Positions 17,761-25,912 of a DNA stretch of 64,000 bases are shown here, piece by piece. Position 1 is the first letter of the stretch. Every line of letters starts with the position of its first letter. Below the pieces are notes generated by a model that was given only the letters and a program-made list of their open reading frames with translations, had not been told where the DNA came from and searched no databases. Source of the stretch: Propionibacteriales bacterium (GTDB lineage: Bacteria; Actinomycetota; Actinomycetes; Propionibacteriales; Nocardioidaceae); NCBI GenBank assembly GCA_026392415.1, contig JAPLCC010000015.1, forward strand, positions 1 through 64,000. The letters run 5' to 3'. A program made the position numbers and the translations under genes.

Positions 17761-18822
17761 ATGGGGAGCAATGACGAGTTCGGACCGGACACGGAGACCA
17801 TCCGCGCCTGGTTGAACAAGCGTGCCAGCTATGCGAAGGATGCCCGCGTCATCGGGGCACCTCGCGGCGGGCGCATTGCATCCGACCCATCGCCCCCAGC
17901 GATCGACACCCCGGTGGACCCCATGCCAGCTCCCGTTGACACCGTCCCGCGCCCGTCCGGGCCCGACAGCACCAGCGCCGGCCGTTCGGTCCTCGCCGCC
18001 CTCGGCGTCGAAGACGCTGACGCAAAGGCGCCCGCACCGAACAGCGTCGACACCACGGCTGCAGGCCGCTCGGTCGTCGACGCACTGAGCGGTCCCGCGA
18101 CGAAGCCCCGTCGGCAGTCACGGCCGAAGATCCGCCCGGCAAAGCCGGAAGTCCGGATCTCGTCCGACCGCCCTGCGCCTGCTCACGACTCACCGACCCG
18201 TGCGTCCGCCGCCCGCGCCGCAGGCGCACCGCAGGTGCGCGTCCAGCCTCCCGTGCGGACCGCCGTTGCCCCCGAGGTCAAGCAGAGCCGCTGGACCGAG
18301 CCGGAGGACCACCTCAACGCCAACCATGCGAGCACCGACGCCGACTTCCCGGTCCGCGGCGGGGTTCGGCGCGTGTTGTCGGTGATCCTGCTCGGCGCGC
18401 TCGCTGCCACCGCCGTCGCGTCGTACGTCGCCAACGAGGACCGCACGATCGGAGCCGTCGGCGTTGCCGGAACCCTGGCCTTCCTCACCCTGGTGATCTG
18501 GGCCGTCCGGGCCGGCTGCACCACGACGAAGATGGCGATCCGGCGCGGCCAGCTGTCGATCGAACGCGGCGGCCGCGTCGATCTCGTCGACATCGGCAGC
18601 GCCTACACGCCGGTCGCCATCGTCGGCGAACCCGGCCACCGGCGCTGGACGGTCCTGGCCGAGCGCCCCGGCCTGCCCCTGGTCGTGATCAACTCCTCGA
18701 TGGTCGACCCGCACTGGTTCACCAGCGCGCTCTACCGTCTGCGGCCGGAGCTGCGTCCGGGTGCCGCCGACGAGGCCGGGTACGCCGACGACGAGTCGTA
18801 CGCCGACGTCACTCAGGCCTGA
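17761..18822 (+). CDS. Two-TM membrane protein, third paralogue of the repeat-protein family
   Basis: 353 residues. A disordered Pro/Ala/Ser-rich N-terminal ~195 residues contains two related blocks (TSAGRSVLAALGVEDADA and TTAAGRSVVDALSG). Two hydrophobic segments follow at about residues 203-220 and 225-247. The tail domain ends in INSSMVDPHWFTSALYRLRPEL, homologous to the tails of the genes at 3 and 1277. ATG at 17761 has AGGTGG eight bases upstream; an ATG at 17734 is possible. It overlaps the convergent acetyltransferase by 10 bp. Function unknown. Confidence 0.82.
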   Translation: MGSNDEFGPDTETIRAWLNKRASYAKDARVIGAPRGGRIASDPSPPAIDTPVDPMPAPVDTVPRPSGPDSTSAGRSVLAALGVEDADAKAPAPNSVDTTAAGRSVVDALSGPATKPRRQSRPKIRPAKPEVRISSDRPAPAHDSPTRASAARAAGAPQVRVQPPVRTAVAPEVKQSRWTEPEDHLNANHASTDADFPVRGGVRRVLSVILLGALAATAVASYVANEDRTIGAVGVAGTLAFLTLVIWAVRAGCTTTKMAIRRGQLSIERGGRVDLVDIGSAYTPVAIVGEPGHRRWTVLAERPGLPLVVINSSMVDPHWFTSALYRLRPELRPGAADEAGYADDESYADVTQA

Positions 18823-19352
18823 CGGGAGCTCGGCACCCAGAAGCGGAGCTTCACCCCGCGCCGGTCCTCGAACACACCACCGTTGCGCTCGATGGTGCGA
18901 CGCGACCCCTCGTTGTCGAAGTCGCACGTCACCAGGACCGGGTCGATGCCGAGGTCGAGTCCGGCCCCGAGGCCCAGGGCCAAGGAAGCCGAGGCATGGC
19001 CGCGGCGCCGTGCCGACGGCTTGACCGAGTAGCCGATGTGGCCGCCCTGGTCGAACAGGAAGTCGTTGAGCGTGTGCCGCAGGTTGAGGAAGCCCACGAC
19101 CTCGTCGTCGAGGGCTCCGTCGTTCGCCGTGATCCAGAAGTACGTCGAACCGACCCGCGTGCCGTCCAGGTCCGGGGCCGACGTCAGCTCCGTCATCGCC
19201 ACGAACGCCGTGCACCCGGCCTCGGTCGCGACCGGCCCAGCAGCAAGGTTCCAGTGGCCCGAGCCGTCCATCTCCCCGGTCCCGCCGAAGTCGTCGATCA
19301 TGGCCGCCCAGCTGTGCCAGCGGCGGGCGTCGGGTGCAACGAGCGCAGTCAC
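18813..19352 (-). CDS. GNAT-family N-acetyltransferase
   Basis: 179 residues. The GNAT core is visible: GYSVKPSARRRGHASASLAL corresponds to the acetyl-CoA loop (motif A), and VTCDFDNEGSRRTIERNGG to motif B, where Asn and Gly are typical. The substrate is unknown; related proteins modify small molecules or protein N termini. GTG start. It overlaps the convergent upstream gene by 10 bp. Confidence 0.85.
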   Translation of the reverse strand: MTALVAPDARRWHSWAAMIDDFGGTGEMDGSGHWNLAAGPVATEAGCTAFVAMTELTSAPDLDGTRVGSTYFWITANDGALDDEVVGFLNLRHTLNDFLFDQGGHIGYSVKPSARRRGHASASLALGLGAGLDLGIDPVLVTCDFDNEGSRRTIERNGGVFEDRRGVKLRFWVPSSRQA

Positions 19353-19410
19353 CGGACCATCCCATCACGGGTCGGTGGCACAGCTCACCAGGTTTTCCGC
19401 AGCCCCGAAT

Positions 19411-19424
19411 GAGAACGTGTTCTA
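19411..19424 (+). promoter_or_regulatory. KstR-like operator upstream of thioesterase
   Basis: GAGAACGTGTTCTA is a near-perfect palindrome matching the actinobacterial steroid regulator KstR pattern TnnAACnnGTTnnA except for the first base. It ends ten bases before the ATG. A near-identical site lies at 51306. Binding is inferred. Confidence 0.5.
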
Positions 19425-19433
19425 CTCTGGAGC

Positions 19434-20105
19434 ATGACCTGGCCCTTCCCCGCGGACGACTCCGAGGACGCGGCGATCGCACGCGAGGCGCAGATGTGGG
19501 CGCCGTACACGCAGGCCGTGCGCGACCTGATCGACGCGAGCGTCCGTACGGCGGTCGACGAGGACGAGATCCGCGCAGCCACGACCCAGATCGAGGAGAT
19601 CGTCGCCCGACTCCGCAAGGAGCAGTTGCCCGACACGCTGGGCATGTCGAACCGGCCCGCGGGCAAGCGGCGTCCGTGGGGCAACCCGGCCATCGGCGTC
19701 CGCAACCCGATGGCTCCGCTCCTCGAGGTCCGCGCCGACCCGTCGGGTCGCATCGAGAGCGACTTCCACTGCGGCGCCGCCTACGAAGGACCTCCGGGAC
19801 TGGTGCACGGCGGTGTCGTCTCACTGCTGCTCGACCAGGTCCTCGGCCATGCCGTCGGCGCCGGCGGACGCCCGGGCATGACCGGGACACTGACCATCGT
19901 CTATCGCCAGGGCACCCCGTTGGGCGACCTGCGCATCGAGGCCTGGATCGACCGCGAGGAAGGCGTGAAGACGTGGGCCAAGGGCCACGTCATCGGCCCG
20001 AACGGCGTGACCGCAGAGGCCGAGGGCGTCTTCATCCTGCCGCGCTGGGTGCGCGACAAGATGGCTGCCGCCGAGCCGGTCCCCGGTCTGCGGATCTTCG
20101 AGTGA
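19434..20105 (+). CDS. PaaI-type hotdog-fold thioesterase
   Basis: 223 residues. The C-terminal ~130 residues are a hotdog thioesterase domain with the typical motif GLVHGGVVSLLLDQV (near residue 120). It probably cleaves an acyl- or aryl-CoA thioester. The N-terminal ~80 residues are helical and not recognised. The KstR-like operator just upstream suggests a role in steroid or lipid breakdown, which is inferred. Confidence 0.87.
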   Translation: MTWPFPADDSEDAAIAREAQMWAPYTQAVRDLIDASVRTAVDEDEIRAATTQIEEIVARLRKEQLPDTLGMSNRPAGKRRPWGNPAIGVRNPMAPLLEVRADPSGRIESDFHCGAAYEGPPGLVHGGVVSLLLDQVLGHAVGAGGRPGMTGTLTIVYRQGTPLGDLRIEAWIDREEGVKTWAKGHVIGPNGVTAEAEGVFILPRWVRDKMAAAEPVPGLRIFE

Positions 20106-20136
20106 CGGGTAGTCCCTGACTATCCGTAGGTGACGC

Positions 20137-21624
20137 TCAGACCTTGACGCCGCGCTTGTTCTCGTCACTGAGGCGGGCCTCTTCGGCCGCCCGGGCCTCG
20201 AGGTCGGCGCGGCGACGGTCGGCGTCGTCGAACTCGCCGGGCTGGGACACCAGATCGGTCGCGCCGCGGGCGAGCCGTTGCAGGGCCACGCGAGCGAAGA
20301 TCTGCTGCTCGGTCGAGGTCCGTTCCGAACGGCCGGTGCCGATGAACGAGATCAGCCAGTGCAGGACGGCGGTGAACTGGTTCTTGAAGCCGGTGATGTA
20401 GAAGAGGTGCACGACCAGCCACATCAGCCAGGCGACGACGCCCGTGAGGCGCAGCTTGCCCACCATCGCGACCGCGCGGAAGCGGCTGATGATCGCCATC
20501 GAGCCCTTGTCGAAGTACTTGAACGGCGACTGGGCGGGCTTGCCCTTGATCCGGCCGTCGATCTCCTTGGCGGCGTACTTCGCTCCCTGGATGGCCACCT
20601 GGGCCACGCCGGGAAGGTTGTCGAGCGCGATCATGTCGCCGACGACGAACACCTCGGGGTAGCCCGGCAGGGTGAGGTCGGGGTTGACCGCGATCCGACC
20701 GGCACGGTCGAGCGGCGCCCCGGTCTGGTCGGACAGCTGCTTGCCGAGCGGGTTGGCCTGGACGCCGGCGGCCCACACCTTGGCGACGGCGTCGATGCGG
20801 TTCTCGGTGCCGTCCTTGTACTTCACGACGAGGCCACGCTCGTCGACCTGCGAGACGAGCGCGCCCAGCATGACCTCGACGCCGAGCTTCTCCAGCTTCT
20901 CCTGGGTCCACTTGCCGAGCTTGGCGCCGAACGGCGGGAGCACCTGCGGAGCCGCATCGACGAGGATGACGCGCGCCGTACGGGTGCTGATGGCCCGGAA
21001 GTCGCGGGTCAGCGTGCGGTGGGCGAGCTCGGCGATCTGGCCGGCCATCTCCACACCCGTCGGACCGGCGCCGACGACCACGAAGGTCAGCAGGTGGTCG
21101 ACGTTCTCGCCACGCGAGGCGCCGAGCTCGGCCATCTCGAAGGCACCGAAGATGCGGCCCCGGAGCTCGAGCGCGTCGTCGATGCTCTTCATTCCGGGCG
21201 CGAACTCGGCGAAGTGGTCGTTGCCGAAGTAGGACTGGCCGGCACCGGCCGCCACGATCAGCGAGTCGTACGGCGTCACGAGCTCGCGACCCAGCACGTG
21301 CGAGGTGATCAGACGGTTCTCGAGGTCGACGGTGGTCACCTCACCGAGGAGCACCTGGGCGTTCTCCTGCTTCGCCAGCACCTCTCGGGTCGGCGGGGCG
21401 ATCTCGCCCTCGGAGAGGATGCCGGTCGCCACCTGGTAGAGCAGCGGCTGGAAAAGGTGATGGGTGGTCTTCGCGATCATGGTGACGTCGACGTCGGCCT
21501 TGCGCAGCGCCTTCGTTCCGAAGAGGCCGCCGAAACCGGAGCCGATGATCACGACCTGGTGGCGGTCAGACCTGCGCACGATGGCGCGGTCCAACGGTTC
21601 GGGCGTGGTGTCGCCTGCTGCCAT
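20137..21624 (-). CDS. ndh: Type II NADH dehydrogenase (NAD(P)/FAD-dependent oxidoreductase)
   Basis: 495 residues. FAD-binding Rossmann motif VVIIGSGFGG is near residue 25, the second dinucleotide motif VVVGAGPTGVEMAG near residue 180, and the FAD-contacting FVVGDMIAL near residue 325. A C-terminal hydrophobic stretch around VVAWLMWLVVHLFYITG provides membrane attachment. It passes electrons from NADH to quinone without pumping protons. The ATG has an excellent AGGAGG site. The C-terminal ~60 residues are charged and extra. Confidence 0.94.
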   Translation of the reverse strand: MAAGDTTPEPLDRAIVRRSDRHQVVIIGSGFGGLFGTKALRKADVDVTMIAKTTHHLFQPLLYQVATGILSEGEIAPPTREVLAKQENAQVLLGEVTTVDLENRLITSHVLGRELVTPYDSLIVAAGAGQSYFGNDHFAEFAPGMKSIDDALELRGRIFGAFEMAELGASRGENVDHLLTFVVVGAGPTGVEMAGQIAELAHRTLTRDFRAISTRTARVILVDAAPQVLPPFGAKLGKWTQEKLEKLGVEVMLGALVSQVDERGLVVKYKDGTENRIDAVAKVWAAGVQANPLGKQLSDQTGAPLDRAGRIAVNPDLTLPGYPEVFVVGDMIALDNLPGVAQVAIQGAKYAAKEIDGRIKGKPAQSPFKYFDKGSMAIISRFRAVAMVGKLRLTGVVAWLMWLVVHLFYITGFKNQFTAVLHWLISFIGTGRSERTSTEQQIFARVALQRLARGATDLVSQPGEFDDADRRRADLEARAAEEARLSDENKRGVKV

Positions 21625-21770
21625 GGCTTCCTCCTGGACGCTTGTGACGCCTCTTCGATGACCCTCTGCGTCGCATTCTTCCGGTTTTGGGGCGCGCGTC
21701 CCAACACGTGGCCACGGTCTGGTCCGTCACACTTGTCGAAGGGCGTCACCAAACCCGGGAATTCCCGTTG

Positions 21771-21796
21771 GTTTAGTTGCCGGTTCAACGGGGTAT
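21771..21796 (+). promoter_or_regulatory. Stress-sigma (SigB/SigF-type) promoter
   Basis: GTTT at 21771-21774 and GGGTAT at 21791-21796, separated by 16 nt, match the GTTT-N15/16-GGGTAT promoter of actinobacterial SigB/SigF factors. It lies 80 bp before the start of an RsbW-like kinase gene, a natural target for such a sigma factor. Confidence 0.65.
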
Positions 21797-21875
21797 CGCA
21801 CTCGGGATCGGGACCGCAGCGATCGAACAAGCCATCCAAGACTCGGGCAGTGATTCCGCAGTGGAAGGTTCATCC

Positions 21876-22856
21876 GTGCACAACCGGCAGACCCTGGAGC
21901 TGGCCCCCGGGCCACGAAGCGTGCACGACGCACGCCGCTGGGTCGTGCAGACGTGCCACGACATCGGTCGACCGGAGCTCGCTGACTGCGCCGAGCTGGC
22001 CGTCTCCGAGCTGGTCACCAACGCGGTGCTCCACGCCGAGGCGCCCATCCGCACACAGCTCCGGGGGACGGTCGAACACCCCCGGTTCGAGGTGCACGAC
22101 GGTTCCACCATCGCTCCGCAGCCCGCGACCCGCGCCGGTGGCTTCGACCTCGACGCGTTCGACCTCGACACCTTCGACGCCCTCGACGAGGAGCAGTTCC
22201 TCATTCTGACGACGGTCGGGCGCGGACTGGACATCGTGGCCCGCGCCTCCGTCGCCTGGGGCGCCGAGATCGAGGAGGACGGCAAGGCCGTCTGGTTCGA
22301 GCCTGCCCTCGAACTCTCGGAGATCGGCGGAGCTCCCTACCAGCTGACCTACGGCGTCGCCCCCCTCCCCGAGGAGCACACCCGGGTCGGCGAGGTCGCC
22401 GTACAGATCAACGGCGTGCCGGTCCTCGAGTTCGGCCAGTTCCAGCGTCACCACCGCGACCTGCGGCGCGAGATCCGGCTGCTGGCGCTCGCTCACGAGG
22501 ACGACTACCCGCTTGCTCGGGTGCTGTCCGAACACTTCGACGCGCTGGAACGCCCCTTGCGCGCCAACATGGGCCGCGAACAGGTCGACACGGCCCACGC
22601 CGACGGGCGCTCGGCCGTGGATCTCCGGCTCCGGATGCCGCGCGAGGCCGCGCGCCAGATCGGCGGACTGGTCGACCTCCTCGATGCGGCCGACGAGTTC
22701 AGCCGGGCCCAACGTCTGCTGACCGCGCCACGGACCCCGGCGCAGCGCGCCTTCCAGATCTGGTTCCTCGGAGAGTTCCGCCGCCAGTCGGCCGGTGCGC
22801 CCCCGGTCTCGTGGCAGGGCAGCGCCGGCACCGGCGCCCCGTCCCAGGCGCTCTGA
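21876..22856 (+). CDS. RsbW-like ATP-binding (GHKL) protein with extra C-terminal domain
   Basis: 326 residues. The N-terminal ~140 residues are an anti-sigma-factor-type HATPase domain: N-box ELVTNAVLHA near residue 45 and G-box VGRGLDIVARA near 117, with an acidic Asp/Phe-rich insertion between. The C-terminal ~180 residues are helical and not recognised. Likely a serine kinase/anti-sigma switch or a related sensor. GTG at 21876 follows GGAAGG by seven bases. The SigB-type promoter upstream fits autoregulation. crcB genes follow in the same direction. Confidence 0.8.
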   Translation: MHNRQTLELAPGPRSVHDARRWVVQTCHDIGRPELADCAELAVSELVTNAVLHAEAPIRTQLRGTVEHPRFEVHDGSTIAPQPATRAGGFDLDAFDLDTFDALDEEQFLILTTVGRGLDIVARASVAWGAEIEEDGKAVWFEPALELSEIGGAPYQLTYGVAPLPEEHTRVGEVAVQINGVPVLEFGQFQRHHRDLRREIRLLALAHEDDYPLARVLSEHFDALERPLRANMGREQVDTAHADGRSAVDLRLRMPREAARQIGGLVDLLDAADEFSRAQRLLTAPRTPAQRAFQIWFLGEFRRQSAGAPPVSWQGSAGTGAPSQAL

Positions 22857-22874
22857 CCCCTTTAGCATCACTCC

Positions 22875-23267
22875 ATGAGCTCCTCGCCCCGGCTGCTGCT
22901 CGCCGTGGCCGCCGGCGGTGCCGCTGGATCGGTGCTCCGCTTCGCCGCCGGTGAGGTCGCGCCTGACGGCACCGGCTTCCCCTGGACCACGTTCGCCATC
23001 AACGTCGTCGGATCCATGCTCCTCGCCGGGCTCCTGCTGCTCCCCCTGGCGCGTCGCTCGGCGGCCTGGGCCGCCACCCTCGGGCCTGGTCTGATGGGCG
23101 GGTTCACCACGTTCTCCGCCACCTCCGAGCAGGGGCGGGCGCTGCTGGCCGACGGTCGCGCCGGCCTCGCGGTTGCCTACCTGCTCGGCACGCTGGGCGC
23201 CTGTCTGGTCGCTGTCACAGCGGTCGGCGCGCTGGCGCCGCGACTCCCCGCGGAGGACGAATGGTGA
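22875..23267 (+). CDS. crcB: Fluoride channel subunit CrcB (Fluc), first copy
   Basis: 130 residues with four predicted membrane helices. Family motifs are GGAAGSVLRFAAGE, TFAINVVGSMLLAG and GPGLMGGFTTFSA, the last with the fluoride-lining Phe residues. Exports fluoride passively. It overlaps the second crcB by 7 bp; adjacent pairs usually form a heterodimer. A TAGCAT hexamer ends six bases before the ATG, so it may also be made from its own leaderless mRNA. Confidence 0.93.
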   Translation: MSSSPRLLLAVAAGGAAGSVLRFAAGEVAPDGTGFPWTTFAINVVGSMLLAGLLLLPLARRSAAWAATLGPGLMGGFTTFSATSEQGRALLADGRAGLAVAYLLGTLGACLVAVTAVGALAPRLPAEDEW

Positions 23268-23593
23268 CCGGGCTGCTGGTTGCTCTCGGCGGTGCCGTCG
23301 GTGCGCCACTGCGCTACGCCCTCGGCCAGCGCTACGACGCCCGCTGGCACCACGGCACACTGGCGGCCAACATCGTGGCCAGCCTGCTCCTGGGCGCCTG
23401 CGTGGGTTGGTCGCTCGACGGCTCTGCCCTGGCGCTGGTCGGGACCGGCTTCTGCGGCGGCCTGTCGACGTACTCCTCGCTGGCGGTGCAGACCCGCGAC
23501 CTCGGACCGGCCCGGGGCGCGGCCTACGCGGCCGTGACGATCGCGACGGGCCTCGCCGCCTGCGCCCTGGGATTCGTGATCGGTCAGGCGTAG
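23261..23593 (+). CDS. crcB: Fluoride channel subunit CrcB (Fluc), second copy
   Basis: 110 residues, four predicted helices, motifs GGAVGAPLRYALGQ, TLAANIVASLLLGA and GTGFCGGLSTYSS. Shorter than its partner, as is common for the second subunit. It ends within the convergent zincin gene by 10 bp. Confidence 0.93.
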   Translation: MVTGLLVALGGAVGAPLRYALGQRYDARWHHGTLAANIVASLLLGACVGWSLDGSALALVGTGFCGGLSTYSSLAVQTRDLGPARGAAYAAVTIATGLAACALGFVIGQA

Positions 23594-23949
23594 CCGAGCT
23601 CGTGCAGGCGCGCGTCGTCGATCCCGAAGTGGTGGGCGACCTCGTGCACGACGGTGATCCGGATCTCCTCGGCGAGGTCCTCGGCGTCATCGCACATGTC
23701 GAGCAGCGGCCCGCGGAACAGGAAGATCCGGTCGGGCAACTGACCGCCCATCGAGCCATCGCGCTCGGTGAGCGCCACGCCGTCGTAGAGGCAGAGCAGG
23801 TCGTCGGGCTCGCCCTCGGGCGGCTCCTCCTCGACCAGGACCACGACGTTGTGCACGAGACGGGCCAACTGCTCGGGGATCTCGTCGAGTGCAGCGTCGA
23901 CGAGGGCGTCGAACTCCTCGGGACTCATCTCGACCGGCACGGAAGACAT
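23584..23949 (-). CDS. Minimal zincin-type metallopeptidase (DUF1025)
   Basis: 121 residues. The zinc-binding motif HEVAHHFGIDD is near residue 101, with the third ligand (Asp) within the metzincin-like extension, as in the minimal zincin family. The acidic N-terminal part (MSPEEFDALVDAALDEIP) is typical. Substrates are not known. Overlaps the second crcB by 10 bp at the 3' ends. Confidence 0.9.
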   Translation of the reverse strand: MSSVPVEMSPEEFDALVDAALDEIPEQLARLVHNVVVLVEEEPPEGEPDDLLCLYDGVALTERDGSMGGQLPDRIFLFRGPLLDMCDDAEDLAEEIRITVVHEVAHHFGIDDARLHELGYA

Positions 23950-23962
23950 TCTGCATCGCGGC

Positions 23963-23998
23963 GAAAAAGCACAACGCCCGGACCTTGCGGACCGGGCG
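23963..23998 (-). terminator. Terminator downstream of tRNA-Asp
   Basis: CGCCCGG pairs with CCGGGCG (23975-23998), with two further inner pairs, followed on the minus strand by a run of five T (23968-23964). It lies 8 bp after the tRNA 3' end. Confidence 0.7.
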
Positions 23999-24005
23999 GT
24001 ACTCG

Positions 24006-24079
24006 CGACCCTGACGAGACTCGAACTCGCGACCTCCGCCGTGACAGGGCGGCGCGCTAACCAACTGCGCTACAGGGCC
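24006..24079 (-). tRNA. tRNA-Asp (anticodon GTC)
   Basis: A complete cloverleaf: acceptor GGCCCTG pairs with CAGGGTC (one G-U), anticodon stem CCGCC/GGCGG, loop CTGTCAC giving anticodon GTC, T-loop TTCGAGT, discriminator G. CCA is not encoded. A terminator follows. Confidence 0.97.
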
Positions 24080-24191
24080 TTGCTTTGCTACTGGTGAAGC
24101 GGTGGAACTCTAACCCATCGCTCTGCGCGGAATCCAATCGGCAACCACTTCACTCCGCCACCGCTGTGCACAAGCCAGCGATCCAATCAAG

Positions 24192-24680
24192 CTAGTCGAG
24201 CCAAGCGACATCCGGCGAGCTCGTCAACGGCACTTTCTCCCAGAAGGCACGGCTCCGGGGTCCGACGCCATCCCCGGACAAGACGATCACCACCCTCAGC
24301 GAGTCAACTTGTCGGACGATCATGGGATCGCCGAGCGGACACAGACCACTCGCGGGCGTCACCTCAGCGCAAATCCTGACGAACGGTACGGAATCGGGGT
24401 CATCAGGCCAGAACAACGAAGTGCGCTGGACGACGCCACCGCGAGACCGGAAGTAGTCGTCCGGCCCGAACCATCGATAGCCCTCGGGCAGATCGACCGG
24501 CAGCACGAGCCCGATCCCGGGATTCTCAGCCAACCGCCTATCGAGGTCCTCCCTCGACAACTCGGACCTGCTGTGCGGGCGAGCAAGGGACCACGCGAGC
24601 GCACTGCCCAGTACTCCAGTCACGACGACGACGAGGACGACGAGGGCCGTCCCGCTACTGACCTTCAGCAAGGAACCCAC
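24192..24680 (-). CDS. Single-pass membrane protein of unknown function
   Basis: 162 residues. One hydrophobic helix at about residues 9-32 (ALVVLVVVVTGVLGSALAW), then a soluble region with two Cys (ICAEV and GLCPLG) likely outside. GTG at 24680 with GAGAGG upstream overlaps the preceding hydrolase gene by 26 bp, suggesting one transcript. No family recognised. It is the last of a three-gene minus-strand cluster (27040-24192). Confidence 0.7.
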   Translation of the reverse strand: MGSLLKVSSGTALVVLVVVVTGVLGSALAWSLARPHSRSELSREDLDRRLAENPGIGLVLPVDLPEGYRWFGPDDYFRSRGGVVQRTSLFWPDDPDSVPFVRICAEVTPASGLCPLGDPMIVRQVDSLRVVIVLSGDGVGPRSRAFWEKVPLTSSPDVAWLD

Positions 24681-25908
24681 GGACCTCTCGTTCGACTTTG
24701 CGCGGCGCCTTGCCGTGGCCGCTGCGTGCGAAGGTGAGAACGCGCGCGAGGCTCGCCCCGAGGACTGCCCGCCACTCCAACTGGAGTCGACGCGAGACGA
24801 TCGGGTCCGCCTCATTGATGACGAGCAGACTGCGAGCATTCAAGGTCCGTGGGCGTTCCGCACGGGTCGGCCAAGCACGGCAGGAGGCCCACAACGAATC
24901 GAGCAGACGAGAGGCCAGGACCTCATGCACTGAGTCGGCCGAGTCGCCAACGAACTCGCCGAACGAGTAGGTCCCACACATGCCGTTCAGATAACCGATC
25001 AAGGCCGGCTGAGGCTTTCCGGAAGCCCATCGCAGCGACTGACCAAGCGCTGCCACGCGCAAGGCATTGGCAGTTGAGCGTCGCTCGAACTCCTCATCTC
25101 GCCAGAGCTGATCGAAAAAGTCGGCGTTGGCGCGCGGGTCTGCAGCGGCGGCAAGGATCCCCATGGCCGCCTGATCTGGCGTCACGCCGCGGACCTCTCC
25201 ACCAAGGAGCCTTCGGAGCAGCTGCTTCCGCTCGGCCACGCATGCGTCGTCCTCGCACGGCGCCGGGCTGTTCAGAGCGCTTTCGACGGCCAGGCGAGAA
25301 CGCTCCCCAGCAAGGGTTGTGAGTGTCGTGGAGCGCGGAGGAGCCGGTGATTCAAACACGATGCGAGGCTGCAGCCCGGAGCCCGCCAACGCATCCGCCG
25401 TGCGAACAGCACCGAAGGACTGGAGGTAGGCAGCGGTGATCGGCCCCCAAGTGGACCGGTCAAGGGCGCGAAGCGACGTCGCCGTGACGACGCGATCTGA
25501 CGACGCACAGGTGTCCGGCGTGAGTGCTCTCGCCTCGCCCTCAAGCCATTCCCGGCAGTCGAAGTCCCGCGCTGCAAACTCCCACGGTTCGACGACATGG
25601 GCCACGCGGTAACGATCTGCCCACGCGGGTAGATAGAGCCAAACGTCCTCCGCCGTCGGGGCAGCGAGACCGGGTCCGCCGGGGTCCCAGAAAAGCAGCG
25701 GCGCGTCCGTCCCGGCTTTCGACCCGCGGTAGACCGCCATCCGTGCGCCCCCGAACTCGGGGCATGCCTCCACCCCAGTTGGGCAACTCCAGGCAACCGC
25801 TGTGGCACCACCAGCCCTGGGAGCCGCGTCGCCTGGTGCCTCGTTCGCACTGCAGGTGGTGGCGGCCAGAACGACCGTGGCCGCCACCACCACGAATCGC
25901 AACGTCAC
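24655..25908 (-). CDS. Exported alpha/beta hydrolase related to tripeptidyl aminopeptidases
   Basis: 417 residues. An N-terminal signal segment (LRFVVVAATVVLAATTC) ends in a non-canonical lipobox. The core resembles secreted tripeptidyl-aminopeptidase-like hydrolases: DPGGPG in place of HGGPG, a probable nucleophile in LQSFGAVRT, acid in INEADPIVS and His in RSGHGK. A triad is plausible, but the surrounding motifs are weak. Start GTG at 25908 lies 4 nt after the stop of the upstream gene. Substrate unknown. Confidence 0.72.
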   Translation of the reverse strand: MTLRFVVVAATVVLAATTCSANEAPGDAAPRAGGATAVAWSCPTGVEACPEFGGARMAVYRGSKAGTDAPLLFWDPGGPGLAAPTAEDVWLYLPAWADRYRVAHVVEPWEFAARDFDCREWLEGEARALTPDTCASSDRVVTATSLRALDRSTWGPITAAYLQSFGAVRTADALAGSGLQPRIVFESPAPPRSTTLTTLAGERSRLAVESALNSPAPCEDDACVAERKQLLRRLLGGEVRGVTPDQAAMGILAAAADPRANADFFDQLWRDEEFERRSTANALRVAALGQSLRWASGKPQPALIGYLNGMCGTYSFGEFVGDSADSVHEVLASRLLDSLWASCRAWPTRAERPRTLNARSLLVINEADPIVSRRLQLEWRAVLGASLARVLTFARSGHGKAPRKVEREVRGFLAEGQ

Positions 25909-25912
25909 AGCA

